Positions 1 to 8,665 of a stretch of 64,000 nt of DNA are shown here, in pieces. The position numbers and the translations under genes were made by a program. Source of the stretch: JACPYF01 sp947085525 (GTDB taxonomy: Bacteria > Patescibacteriota > Saccharimonadia > Saccharimonadales > Saccharimonadaceae); assembly GCA_947085525.1 (NCBI GenBank), contig CAMTWU010000002.1, positions 1 through 64,000 of the forward strand, written 5' to 3'. Numbering within the stretch: position 1 is the first letter of the stretch; the number at the start of each line of letters is the position of its first letter. Below the pieces are notes generated by a model. That model saw only the letters and a list, made by a program, of their open reading frames with translations, was not told where the DNA came from and did no database searches.

Positions 1-57
1 GGACGCCTAGTCCTAAAAGCTCGTCGTTTGAAACAACGCGCCAAACTCAGCGTCTAA
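1..57 (+). CDS. rpmH: Ribosomal protein L34, C-terminal end (partial)
   Basis: The first 18 codons in frame 1 read GRLVLKARRLKQRAKLSV and then stop at TAA. This matches the conserved basic C-terminus of bacterial L34, which ends in a KGRKRLSV-like stretch, and L34 is the usual upstream neighbour of rnpA. The start lies outside the window. Only 15 nt separate it from rnpA, so the two are probably co-transcribed. Confidence 0.85.
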   Translation, partial: GRLVLKARRLKQRAKLSV

Positions 58-72
58 CGCTATACTATAGAT

Positions 73-420
73 ATGTTATCTCACCGAAATCGTTTCCACG
101 GTCATGGCAGTTTGCGTTATTTGTATCGTAATGGCACAAAAGCGCGAACCAAAGACTTTGGACTGTACTATATAGAAAACACAAATCGTGTACATTCACG
201 ATTTGCCATTGTGGTGAGCAAAAAAGTGCACAAATCGGCAGTAAAAAGAAACAGAATTCGTCGACGTATCTATGAAATTGTTCGCCTAGAGCTCAACGCC
301 ATAAAAGAGCCATACGATTTTATCATCACTGTCTTTACGCCAGACCTTATTGACATAGAACCCACAGAGCTCAAAAAGCGCGTGCTAGAACTGCTAGCAA
401 AAGAAAAGCTAATCAGTTAG
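73..420 (+). CDS. rnpA: Ribonuclease P protein component
   Basis: This 115-aa basic protein is the protein subunit of RNase P, which helps the catalytic RNA remove 5' leaders from pre-tRNAs. The family signature is clear: an N-terminal FHGHGSLRYLYRNG region with the FAIVVSKKVHKSAVKRNRIRRRI block (RNR motif) in the middle. Length is normal for RnpA. It lies between rpmH and yidC in the conserved order rpmH-rnpA-yidC-jag. There is no Shine-Dalgarno sequence before the ATG; a TATACTATAGAT stretch ends directly at the start codon, so an additional leaderless start is possible. Confidence 0.95.
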   Translation: MLSHRNRFHGHGSLRYLYRNGTKARTKDFGLYYIENTNRVHSRFAIVVSKKVHKSAVKRNRIRRRIYEIVRLELNAIKEPYDFIITVFTPDLIDIEPTELKKRVLELLAKEKLIS

Positions 421-452
421 AATGGTATAAAAGACAGGGAGACTTTTACTAG

Positions 453-1370
453 ATGGATATTTTTAACGTTTTGATCGTGCAGCCAATTTTTAACGCTTTA
501 CTACTGATATATGCGGTAGTTGGTGATTTTGGTCTCAGTATTATAATTTTTACAATCTTTGTACGCTTGGCATTGTGGCCACTGATCAAAAAACAATTGC
601 ATCAAACCAAACTGATGCGAAAAGTACAGCCCGAGCTCAAAAAAATCAAAGCTCGCACTAAAGGCAATAAACAACTAGAAGCCAAAATGATGATGGAAAT
701 GTACAAAGAACGTGGCATTAAGCCGTTTAGTTCTATTGGTGTTTTGTTACTACAGCTTCCTATTTTCATAGGTATTTACCAGGTGATAATCATTATCACT
801 CAACGTAAAGACCAAATAGAATCCCATCTATATAATTTCACCAAAGACCTACCAAATGTAAGTGAAACCATAACTCAACCCGACAAGTTCAACGAAAGTT
901 TACTAGGGTTTATAAACCTGACAGAGACAGCAATAGGTGGCGGCAGCATACACATACCACTGATTATCTTGGCTCTAATTGCAGCCGCTTTCCAATATAT
1001 CCAAACAAAACAAATCATGCCCAACAGCGTCTCACAAAAGAAACTACGCGATATCCTCAAAGAGGCTTCTGCTGGTAAAGAAGCTGACCAATCAGACATC
1101 AGTGCGGCGATGAGTTCAAAAATGGCCACTTTTATGCCGATACTATTACTGGCGTTCGCACTATTTCTACCAGGTGCGGTTGTGTTGTACTATGCAGCTT
1201 CTAGTATCGTTGCGGTTATCCAACAATATCTAGTACTCCGGGGTGACGAAGAAGAAATGGAAATACTAGCAGACCAAAAACCTAATAAAAAACCTCGCAT
1301 AGCAAAAGAAGCAACAATTGTTTCTAAAAAATCTAACAAGAAATCAAAGAAACATAGAAAGAAGAGGTAG
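453..1370 (+). CDS. yidC: Membrane protein insertase YidC/Oxa1 family
   Basis: This 305-aa protein inserts and folds inner-membrane proteins, alone or with Sec. It has the short Gram-positive (Oxa1-like) architecture without the large periplasmic domain of E. coli YidC. TM1 at about residues 22-42 contains the conserved hydrophilic-groove arginine (IFVRLALWPL), followed by the cytoplasmic helical hairpin rich in K and Q. Further TM segments lie at about 95-117, 170-190 and 225-260, and there is a very basic C-terminal tail after about 270 that can contact ribosomes. AGGGAG lies 13 nt upstream of the ATG. It is in the rnpA-yidC-jag operon. Confidence 0.94.
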   Translation: MDIFNVLIVQPIFNALLLIYAVVGDFGLSIIIFTIFVRLALWPLIKKQLHQTKLMRKVQPELKKIKARTKGNKQLEAKMMMEMYKERGIKPFSSIGVLLLQLPIFIGIYQVIIIITQRKDQIESHLYNFTKDLPNVSETITQPDKFNESLLGFINLTETAIGGGSIHIPLIILALIAAAFQYIQTKQIMPNSVSQKKLRDILKEASAGKEADQSDISAAMSSKMATFMPILLLAFALFLPGAVVLYYAASSIVAVIQQYLVLRGDEEEMEILADQKPNKKPRIAKEATIVSKKSNKKSKKHRKKR

Positions 1371-1373
1371 ATA

Positions 1374-1832
1374 ATGGATAGAGACGAGTCAATCAACTAC
1401 GCCAAAAAATATCTAGAAGACACACTATCTTTTTTTGGAGTTAATATTGATGTCAAAGCTCTAGCAGACGAGGATGTTATCGAACTCAAAGTCCCCAGTA
1501 CACACCTGAATGGTTTTTTAATCGGGCATAATGGCGACACACTTCGTAGTTTGCAGTTTTTAGTATCAACTACGCTTCGCAATCATGATGCCCAGCTGCA
1601 TCGGATAAATATTGATATCGCTGATTACAAAGCTCAGCGGGCAGATCGTCTAGTAAGCAAAATCAAAGGCATACTCAACCAGGTTCAAAAAACCGCAGAG
1701 GCACACAGCTTGGAGCCAATGAATGCTGCTGATAGACGGGTAGTTCACCAAGCTGTAGCCGAATACCCCGATCTACAAACACACTCCGAAGGTGAAGGTC
1801 GTGAGAGACATATTGTAATAACTAAACAATAA
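1374..1832 (+). CDS. khpB: RNA-binding protein Jag/KhpB (KH and R3H domains)
   Basis: This 152-aa protein belongs to the Jag/KhpB family of RNA binders that act with KhpA in cell-envelope and division control in Gram-positives. The KH domain contains the GxxG loop as IGHNGDTLRSLQ at about residues 50-61. The C-terminal R3H-like part contains DRRVVHQAV at about 120-128 and EGRERHIVI near the end. The N-terminal Jag_N domain of Firmicute homologues is reduced. The ATG is 3 nt after the yidC stop with a GAGG upstream, so translation is probably coupled. Confidence 0.9.
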   Translation: MDRDESINYAKKYLEDTLSFFGVNIDVKALADEDVIELKVPSTHLNGFLIGHNGDTLRSLQFLVSTTLRNHDAQLHRINIDIADYKAQRADRLVSKIKGILNQVQKTAEAHSLEPMNAADRRVVHQAVAEYPDLQTHSEGEGRERHIVITKQ

Positions 1833-1835
1833 ATA

Positions 1836-3362
1836 ATGGCTACAAAAAAACCTACACGACCAAAACTCACGCTACTGGCTCGAATATTTGGTAGTAATTG
1901 GTTTTTTGTTTTTATTATTGTTCTTTTTCTCGTCCAAACAGTCTGGATTGCACTGAGCGCAATCTACCCAATGTTATTTGATGAAGAATACCACCTAGGA
2001 ATCATAGATATTTATTCTAGACAGATTTCACCATTTATTCTAGCCCAGCCACCAGAAGCCGCCTTTCACGGAGATATCACCAGGTACGGCTCGTATCTGT
2101 TTCACTATATTATGAGTGTTCCGTATTCTTTTGTGACTAATTTTACTAATGATTTACAAACCACAGTCATTGCAATGCGTTTGATTTGTATCGGGTTTGT
2201 TGTCGCGGGATTGTTTGTGTTTCGCGCGTTCTTGTTGCGGGCAGGGCTAACAAAGAGCCTAACCCACCTAGCAATTGGGTTTTTCACACTAATTCCACTA
2301 GTACCGTTTGCCTACAGCCAAATCAACTATGATTCACTGGCATTTTTGATGATTGCAACTATTTTTTATCTCACTGTGCGTACGATTGAAAAGACAAAAA
2401 AACAAATCTTGTGGCTTATTTTACTGCTAGCAATATCTAGCCTCGCGTGTCTGGTAAAGTTCACAATTTTACCAATTGCTTTTGCCTGTGTATTGTTTGC
2501 GGCGATTATTTTGTGGCGACAGCACCACAAAAAAACTTTTAGTATTTTGCGAGAACAAGCCGTGCATTTACCTAAAATAACCTTGGTTATTAGCATATTG
2601 TTCTTGATACTAAGTATTGGACTTTTCGCCGAGCGCTACGGCACCAATCTAGTAAAATATCGTGCCATCGAACCCAAGTGCGACCGAGTTCATACAAAAG
2701 AGGAGTGTATACAATACACCGTATGGCGTCGAGATACCATCTGGAAGCAAAAAAACTACGACACTGATATAAAGAGAAACAACCCACTGGTTTATACTGG
2801 AACATATTGGGCTCCTCATATTTTTGGTGATTTTACTGTGACTGCAGCATTTGTATATGATCAGGAGCAGCCTTTAGAGATTCGGTATTTGCCAAAAACC
2901 ATGCAAGCCTCAGCTGGTACACCGATTTTACGCTACGGTAGCTGGGTTGTCTTGGCGCTCTCAGTTATCATCTTGGCTGTTACGTGGAAAAACCTACCAA
3001 ACCGTAAATTACGTTACCTCATAGGCCTTGTGGTAGTTATTTATTCCATTAGTCTATGGACACGTAACTATAGTGATTATCTGCATATAGGTACTGGTAC
3101 GGCCGCACAAGGTAGATATTACCTCCCGTTACTTATACCAATATTCGCAGTTGTGGGTCTGGCCTTCCGTCGCATACTGACACGTATGCGCTATCAGGCG
3201 GTGTTCTTGGTTATGTGCCTACTCTTACTATCCCAAGGTGGGGGAGTCGCAACCTACATACTGTACAGCAATGTCAAATGGTACTGGCCCGACAATAGGC
3301 AGACTATTGTATCTATAAACAAAACGACAAATAAGTTTTTGAGACTATTTACTATCCCCTAA
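1836..3362 (+). CDS. Polytopic membrane protein, GT-C (PMT/ArnT)-like glycosyltransferase
   Basis: The 508-aa protein has around ten hydrophobic segments and an early MLFDEEYHLGII stretch just after TM1, the position at which GT-C enzymes carry an acidic catalytic DE pair in the first extracytoplasmic loop. Such enzymes transfer sugars from polyprenyl-phosphate donors outside the membrane. A long soluble loop with paired cysteines (CDRV, KEEC) lies at about residues 278-292. It follows jag by 3 nt, so it joins the rnpA operon. Its 3' end overlaps the convergent glycosyltransferase by 11 nt. The acceptor and sugar cannot be inferred, and a DUF2142-type assignment is an alternative. Confidence 0.6.
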   Translation: MATKKPTRPKLTLLARIFGSNWFFVFIIVLFLVQTVWIALSAIYPMLFDEEYHLGIIDIYSRQISPFILAQPPEAAFHGDITRYGSYLFHYIMSVPYSFVTNFTNDLQTTVIAMRLICIGFVVAGLFVFRAFLLRAGLTKSLTHLAIGFFTLIPLVPFAYSQINYDSLAFLMIATIFYLTVRTIEKTKKQILWLILLLAISSLACLVKFTILPIAFACVLFAAIILWRQHHKKTFSILREQAVHLPKITLVISILFLILSIGLFAERYGTNLVKYRAIEPKCDRVHTKEECIQYTVWRRDTIWKQKNYDTDIKRNNPLVYTGTYWAPHIFGDFTVTAAFVYDQEQPLEIRYLPKTMQASAGTPILRYGSWVVLALSVIILAVTWKNLPNRKLRYLIGLVVVIYSISLWTRNYSDYLHIGTGTAAQGRYYLPLLIPIFAVVGLAFRRILTRMRYQAVFLVMCLLLLSQGGGVATYILYSNVKWYWPDNRQTIVSINKTTNKFLRLFTIP

Positions 3363-4443
3363 GGGTCTGCTCGTATATGTCGTGAGTTTGCTGAGCTGTT
3401 TTTGTCCATGAATATTTTTTGATTTGTGTGAAGCCTTTTTGTACTAGCTCTGTGCGTAGAGTCTCATCATTTAAAACCTCAGCAATTTTCTGCGCCATAT
3501 CATTTACATTATTTGGATCAAAATAATGTGCAGCATCACCATATATTTCTGGTAGACATGTTGCATTCGAGCTAATTACCGGCGCGCCTTGTGTCATAGC
3601 CTCGAGTCCTGGCAAACCAAAACCTTCCATGAGGCTTGGGAATACGTACACTTCGGTGTGTGTGTAGAGCCAAGCTAGTTGATCATCAGGAACAAAACCT
3701 GCAAAGTACACATTTTTGTAATTATTTTTTTCAACCCAAGCTTTATTTTTCTTTGCCATGTCATTCATGCCACCAACCAATATCAACCCCAGCTCGGGCC
3801 GGGTTTTTAGTAGCAACTGATGTGCCTGTAATAGACGTTTAATATTCTTGTAATCACTTTGCTGTCCAACATACATGATGAACTTTTCGTACGGCAGATC
3901 TATTTTTTTAGGTGTTTCATTATGGGTATCTGCGGCTAGGTGTGTTGTGATAACTTTTTTTGGATTAATACTATATCGCTCTAGATATTCTTTGCGAGAG
4001 GCTTCGCTAGGTGAGATTATTAACCGTGATTTGTGTGCTAAATACCAAAAAACAAATCTGCCTATTGTTTGTTTAAAGTGATACACAAACCAGTTTTTAT
4101 CAGAGTTATAGGTTTTTAGCAAAATCAAATCGTGCATCGTAGTAACACTGGGTCGAAGATAAAATATGGGTTGTTGAGGCATACAAAAGTGTACCAAATC
4201 TGCATTTAATTTGTACAAAAATCTTGCAAAACCAATCTGTTCACCCATAGAAAACTGTTTATAATCAGCAACTTTGACCGTAAAATTCTTAGCCGTTGGC
4301 TTCCAATAATCAACATCTTTTTTAAGAACCAAAACAACATACTCGTTCTCGTTATCTATATTTTGCAGATTAGTTAAAATCCTCTCGATATACCTGCCGG
4401 TTGAGCTGCTAATTATTCGTGCATCAATTACAATTTTCGCCAT
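3352..4443 (-). CDS. Glycosyltransferase family 4
   Basis: A 363-aa GT-B fold glycosyltransferase. The GT4 signature EGFGLPGLEAM (EX7E, nucleotide-sugar phosphate and ribose binding) is in the C-terminal half, with MYVGQQSDYKN at the start of the donor-binding domain. I start it at the ATG at 4443 (MAKIVIDARII), where GT4 proteins normally begin; the frame is open 20 codons further upstream, but that part is atypical and overlaps the promoter region. AT-rich TATTATA sequence lies just upstream. It probably adds a sugar to a surface glycan together with the neighbouring GDP-sugar genes. Confidence 0.85.
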   Translation of the reverse strand: MAKIVIDARIISSSTGRYIERILTNLQNIDNENEYVVLVLKKDVDYWKPTAKNFTVKVADYKQFSMGEQIGFARFLYKLNADLVHFCMPQQPIFYLRPSVTTMHDLILLKTYNSDKNWFVYHFKQTIGRFVFWYLAHKSRLIISPSEASRKEYLERYSINPKKVITTHLAADTHNETPKKIDLPYEKFIMYVGQQSDYKNIKRLLQAHQLLLKTRPELGLILVGGMNDMAKKNKAWVEKNNYKNVYFAGFVPDDQLAWLYTHTEVYVFPSLMEGFGLPGLEAMTQGAPVISSNATCLPEIYGDAAHYFDPNNVNDMAQKIAEVLNDETLRTELVQKGFTQIKKYSWTKTAQQTHDIYEQTLRG

Positions 4444-4496
4444 ACGTAGTTCTATAATATAATAGATACACACTATTTGACTAAAGGAGTTTTTAA

Positions 4497-4691
4497 ATGC
4501 CAAATGAAATACTTGATAACCCGGGTTCTGTAAGAGATTTTGCTCTAGAGAGAGGTGTTAGCCCCACAGAAGTTCTACCTGAATATACAGAAGTTGCAGG
4601 AGCGTACAGAGGGCAATGCATAGGTGAGGGTAGTACTAGAATCGCACTTTCAGAGCAATCAGAAGACTCAAAAACAGAGGAGGAAAAATAA
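4497..4691 (+). CDS. Small acidic hypothetical protein before gmd
   Basis: A 64-aa ORF with a good AAGGAG ribosome binding site 8 nt before ATG. It ends 3 nt before gmd and lies in the same direction, with an AT-rich possible promoter (CTATAATATAATAGAT) upstream at about 4450-4466. The product is acidic, rich in E and S, with no membrane segment, no cysteine cluster and one lone Cys. I do not recognise it. The ribosome binding site and operon position argue that it is translated, possibly as a leader for gmd. Confidence 0.55.
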   Translation: MPNEILDNPGSVRDFALERGVSPTEVLPEYTEVAGAYRGQCIGEGSTRIALSEQSEDSKTEEEK

Positions 4692-4694
4692 AAG

Positions 4695-5681
4695 ATGTCA
4701 AAACGAGCATTAATTACAGGGATTACCGGACAAGATGGCGGACACTTAGCAGAATTACTGCACGAAAAAGGCTATGAGGTTTTTGGGATCATCCGTGGGC
4801 AACACAACCCTCGCCGCGAAATTACAGAGAAAGAATTTCCATACGTAACTTTGATCGAGGCAGACCTAATGGATCAATCATCGCTAGTACGTGCCATTCA
4901 ACAGGCTCAACCAGACGAAGTCTACAATCTAGCGGCTATTAGCCATGTTGGCTATTCGTTTAAAAACCCAGAGCTAACAGCCGACGTCACAGGAAAGGGT
5001 GTTCTGAACATGCTCGAGGCGATCCGCCTAGCTGGATATGAAAAGAAAGCTAAATTTTATCAAGCGTCTACATCAGAAATGTTCGGCGGACTAGACTATA
5101 ACCGACCAGAAAAGGGCTACACTGAAGAATCTACATTCCACCCGCGTAGCCCATACGGTGTAGCAAAACTATATGGCTACTGGATCACAAAAAACTACCG
5201 TGAAAGCTACGACATGTTTGCTGTCTCAGGTATCTTATTTAATCACGAAGGAGATCGTCGTGGAGTCGAGTTCGTAACACGCAAAATCACCAATGCGGTT
5301 GCTCGTATAAAGCTAGGCAAGCAAGATCACATCGAGCTTGGTGACCTATGGCCAAAGCGCGATTGGGGCTATGCAGGGGACTATGTAGAGGGCATGTGGC
5401 TAATGTTGCAACAAGAAAAGCCAAAAGATTACGTGCTCGCTACGGGTGAAACGCACTCTATTGAGGAATTCTTGACACTAGCGTTCAAAGAAATCGGTAT
5501 CGACGACTGGAAGCCATATGTAAAACAAAACCCGGCCTTCATGCGCCCTGCTGAGGTTGATTTACTACTTGGCGACCCTAGCTTGGCCGAGCAAGAACTA
5601 GGCTGGAAGAGAAAAGTTGATTTCCCTGGACTGGTCAAACTGATGGTCGAACACGACCTCAAGATAGAGTCTGAGAGCTAG
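4695..5681 (+). CDS. gmd: GDP-mannose 4,6-dehydratase
   Basis: A 328-aa extended short-chain dehydrogenase that converts GDP-D-mannose to GDP-4-keto-6-deoxy-D-mannose. It has the NADP-binding TGITGQDGGHLAELL start, the catalytic segment STSEMFG (about residues 123-129), and the YxxxK pair in SPYGVAKLYGYW. Conserved GMD blocks RRGVEFVTRKIT, LGDLWPKRDWGYAGDYV and VLATGETHSIEEF follow. Length is close to the usual 340-370 aa. GAGGAGG precedes the ATG. The convergent reductase gene overlaps its end by 4 nt; together they would make a GDP-6-deoxyhexose. Confidence 0.92.
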   Translation: MSKRALITGITGQDGGHLAELLHEKGYEVFGIIRGQHNPRREITEKEFPYVTLIEADLMDQSSLVRAIQQAQPDEVYNLAAISHVGYSFKNPELTADVTGKGVLNMLEAIRLAGYEKKAKFYQASTSEMFGGLDYNRPEKGYTEESTFHPRSPYGVAKLYGYWITKNYRESYDMFAVSGILFNHEGDRRGVEFVTRKITNAVARIKLGKQDHIELGDLWPKRDWGYAGDYVEGMWLMLQQEKPKDYVLATGETHSIEEFLTLAFKEIGIDDWKPYVKQNPAFMRPAEVDLLLGDPSLAEQELGWKRKVDFPGLVKLMVEHDLKIESES

Positions 5682-6592
5682 GACGCCAGCGCGTCTGCAA
5701 TAGTTCGATCTAGATCTGTCTCTGGCTTCCAGCCCGTATCACGCGCTAGTTTATCGGCACTACCATAGATATCCATTGGGTCATTTGGTCGTATTTTAGA
5801 TTCGTCGATCTTTAAAGTTACGCTCTCTTTGCTCATTTGCTCTTGGATTTTTTGCAGAATCTCTTCGCCAGAATGACTTTTGCCAGAACACACGTTGTAT
5901 GTGTCGCTACCCAGGCTTTCGGCAGATGCCAGTAGCCTGTACGCACGTGCTACGTCTCGTACATCAGTATAATCACGCCTAGTCTTTAAATTGCCGACCT
6001 CAATAACGCCAGAATCATCAGCAATTTTTAGCTTTTCTATCAAATCTGGCACCAAAAAGCCAGGCAGCTGGCCAGGTCCAATGTGGTTAAAAGGCCGTAC
6101 GGCAATACAGCTAAGTCCGCGCCCACGGTAGTAGGCTAGTTGCTTCTCGTTTAACACTTTACTGACGGCGTATGGTGAATTCAGCGCTACTTCAGACTCT
6201 TCCGTCAGTGGCATAGTTTGGTCGGGACTGTATATGGCGCCGCTAATAACAGATATAATTCGTGGCTTTTTGTCTTGTCTCAGGTAGTGCTCGCACATAT
6301 TTGTAACTATAGCGCTGTTAATATTTATATAGTCCTGGGGATGGTCAAACGAAGGTCCGACAGCAGCTAGACCGGCTAGATTTATTACAGCGTCAACAGG
6401 CTGTTGCGTTTCTGGCCAGTTATCTGCAATATCTTGATGTATGTATTGCTCTAGTAGTCCGCTGATCTCGGAATCCGCGCCCTCTTCGCGCCCAATACCT
6501 ATAACATCAATCTCATTATCGGCTAACTCACGCGCCAGATGTTTGCCGACAAAGCCGTTTATGCCGGTTACGATCACTCTTTTTTTGCTCAT
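5678..6592 (-). CDS. rmd: NAD(P)-dependent epimerase/reductase, probable GDP-6-deoxy-D-mannose reductase
   Basis: A 304-aa SDR enzyme beginning with the Rossmann motif VTGINGFVGKHLA, with the YxxxK pair in SPYAVSKVLNE and a VRPFNHIGPGQ segment typical of RMD and RfbB-like enzymes. The closest role given its partner gmd is stereospecific reduction of GDP-4-keto-6-deoxymannose to GDP-D-rhamnose. A GDP-L-fucose synthase (Fcl) is less likely, because Fcl is an epimerase-reductase with a different sequence. It is convergent with gmd (4-nt overlap) and lies in the glycan locus. The exact product sugar is inference. Confidence 0.72.
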   Translation of the reverse strand: MSKKRVIVTGINGFVGKHLARELADNEIDVIGIGREEGADSEISGLLEQYIHQDIADNWPETQQPVDAVINLAGLAAVGPSFDHPQDYININSAIVTNMCEHYLRQDKKPRIISVISGAIYSPDQTMPLTEESEVALNSPYAVSKVLNEKQLAYYRGRGLSCIAVRPFNHIGPGQLPGFLVPDLIEKLKIADDSGVIEVGNLKTRRDYTDVRDVARAYRLLASAESLGSDTYNVCSGKSHSGEEILQKIQEQMSKESVTLKIDESKIRPNDPMDIYGSADKLARDTGWKPETDLDRTIADALAS

Positions 6593-6661
6593 ATGCTTAG
6601 TATTATATCACCGTTTGTAGATTGATTTATCTGGGGCAAAAAACTATAATGGTTGCTAGTA

Positions 6662-7483
6662 ATGAATATTTTCAATCTTCTGCGGGAGCGCTATCGTTAT
6701 TCGCTAATATTATTAAATCGTTTGGTGATTGTTGACTTTAAGCTTCGCTACCAAGGCTCGGTACTTGGTTACCTATGGTCATTGCTAAAGCCGCTAATGT
6801 TGTTTGCAATACTGTACGTAGTATTTATACATTTTCTAAAGTTCGGAGCCGATGAACCACACTTTGCTGTTTCACTCCTACTAGGCGTTGTTTTGTGGAA
6901 CTATTTTGTCGAAGTTACCATGGGTGGCGTTACCGCAATTATGAGCCAGGGTGATTTGTTCAGGAAACTTTCATTTCCGCGATACGTAGTAGTGGTGGCG
7001 GGTTCTTTTTCGGCCCTAATTAACCTGTCTCTAAACCTACTGGTAGTAGTATTCTTTATGTATCTGAACGGAGTTGACTTCAAATGGACGGCGCTATTAG
7101 CTATATTCCCAATTATAGAACTATTTATGTTCTCGCTATCCATAGCGTTCTTGCTGAGCGCTCTATATGTGAAATTCAGAGATATTAACTACATTTGGGA
7201 AGTAGTTCTGCAGGCTGGATTCTATGCAACACCAATCATATATCCAATTTCAATGGTCATCGCAGTATCACCACTAGCAGCAAAAATATTACTACTGAAC
7301 CCAATTGCACAGATCATCCAAGACGCTAGGGCGCTACTAATAGACCCAAATACTATAACTGTTAATGATATATTCGATAACCCGTATGCAAGGCTTATTC
7401 CGGTTACGATAGTAATTGTGATGGTGATTATTTCTAGCTATTACTTCAAAAAACGTTCACCATACTTTGCGGAGGAGGTGTAG
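6662..7483 (+). CDS. ABC-2 type polysaccharide export permease (Wzm/TagG family)
   Basis: A 273-aa permease with six hydrophobic segments. The N-terminal DFKLRYQGSVLGYLWSLLKP motif is diagnostic of polysaccharide and teichoic-acid ABC exporters. It forms the membrane channel that moves an undecaprenyl-linked glycan to the outer face. The frame also allows a TTG start at 6653, but the ATG at 6662 fits the family better and follows a TATAAT (6648-6653) by 8 nt. The ATPase gene follows after 2 nt. Confidence 0.88.
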   Translation: MNIFNLLRERYRYSLILLNRLVIVDFKLRYQGSVLGYLWSLLKPLMLFAILYVVFIHFLKFGADEPHFAVSLLLGVVLWNYFVEVTMGGVTAIMSQGDLFRKLSFPRYVVVVAGSFSALINLSLNLLVVVFFMYLNGVDFKWTALLAIFPIIELFMFSLSIAFLLSALYVKFRDINYIWEVVLQAGFYATPIIYPISMVIAVSPLAAKILLLNPIAQIIQDARALLIDPNTITVNDIFDNPYARLIPVTIVIVMVIISSYYFKKRSPYFAEEV

Positions 7484-7485
7484 AT

Positions 7486-8664
7486 ATGTCTGACGATATC
7501 GCAATCAAAGTTGATGGTGTTTCCAAGAACTTCAGACTTCCACATCAAAAGGCCGATTCAATCAAAAGTCTATTTACTGGTTTTTACAAAAAAAATACAA
7601 AAAAGTACACCGAAACCCAGCATGCACTAAAAGATATTAATTTCGAGATCAAAGAAGGTGAGTTCTTCGGTATTGTTGGCCGTAACGGTAGCGGTAAAAG
7701 CACTTTGTTAAAGATACTGGCTGGAATATACCAACCCACCAAAGGCGGGGTAACTGTAAAGGGCAAGCTGGTGCCATTCATAGAGCTTGGAGTTGGGTTT
7801 GATCCAGAGCTTACAGGTCGCGAAAATGTGTATCTAAACGGTGCTCTGCTGGGCTTTGACAAAAAGAGAGTAGATTCTATGTACGACGATATAGTGTCTT
7901 TTGCAGAATTAGAGAAATTCATGGATCAAAAGCTCAAAAACTATTCTAGCGGTATGCAGGTGCGTCTGGCATTCTCTATGGCAACTAGGTCAGATGCAGA
8001 TATATTGTTGATCGACGAAGTCCTAGCAGTAGGTGATGCTGATTTTCAACGCAAATGTTTCGAATATTTCAAATCCCTAAAGCGAAACAAAAAAACTGTA
8101 GTATTTGTCAGCCATGATATGGAGGCGGTCAGGGAGTATTGTGACAGATGTGTATTTATAGACAAGTCAGAGATAATCGATATGGGCGATCCAGACGCAA
8201 TAGCAGAAAAATACACTCAACTATTCAATAACGTCACGCAACAAGCCGATGGGAAAGCAGGTGAGCGATGGGGTGATAAAGCCGCACGCTTTAGCTCAGT
8301 TAAAATTAAAAAATCCGAAAAGTGCATCACTATAACCGGTGATATCAAGTTTAACAAAACCTTAGAAAGTCCAATTATCGGAGTGTTGATCAAAAACTCT
8401 ACGGGCAATACGGTTTGTGGCACAAACAGCAAGATACTTCGACAAAAAACGGGTGAAATTAAGTCTGGCTCGACCATAAAGACCGAGTGGACGATTCCAA
8501 ATCTTTTCTCGAATGGCAACTATGAGATTGACGTTGCGGTTACGTACTCAGACGGCATAACCCAAGCCGACTGGTGGCACAACGCAGCCAGGTTCCAGGT
8601 ATATGACAATAAACAAAGTACACCGCACATTGTTAGCCCTGAAATAGAAATGAAACTAAACTAA
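7486..8664 (+). CDS. Polysaccharide ABC transporter ATP-binding protein with C-terminal Wzt-like domain
   Basis: A 392-aa ATPase partner of the preceding permease. The nucleotide-binding domain has Walker A GRNGSGKST (about residues 66-74), the signature YSSGMQVRLAFSMA, Walker B LLIDEVLAVGD and the switch SHD. After about residue 245 there is an extra all-beta-looking domain of about 145 aa like Wzt-C, the module that in E. coli O8/O9a exporters recognises the modified non-reducing end of the finished glycan. GGAGGTG lies upstream of the ATG. The extra domain suggests export only of terminated chains. Confidence 0.9.
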   Translation: MSDDIAIKVDGVSKNFRLPHQKADSIKSLFTGFYKKNTKKYTETQHALKDINFEIKEGEFFGIVGRNGSGKSTLLKILAGIYQPTKGGVTVKGKLVPFIELGVGFDPELTGRENVYLNGALLGFDKKRVDSMYDDIVSFAELEKFMDQKLKNYSSGMQVRLAFSMATRSDADILLIDEVLAVGDADFQRKCFEYFKSLKRNKKTVVFVSHDMEAVREYCDRCVFIDKSEIIDMGDPDAIAEKYTQLFNNVTQQADGKAGERWGDKAARFSSVKIKKSEKCITITGDIKFNKTLESPIIGVLIKNSTGNTVCGTNSKILRQKTGEIKSGSTIKTEWTIPNLFSNGNYEIDVAVTYSDGITQADWWHNAARFQVYDNKQSTPHIVSPEIEMKLN

Positions 8665-8665
8665 A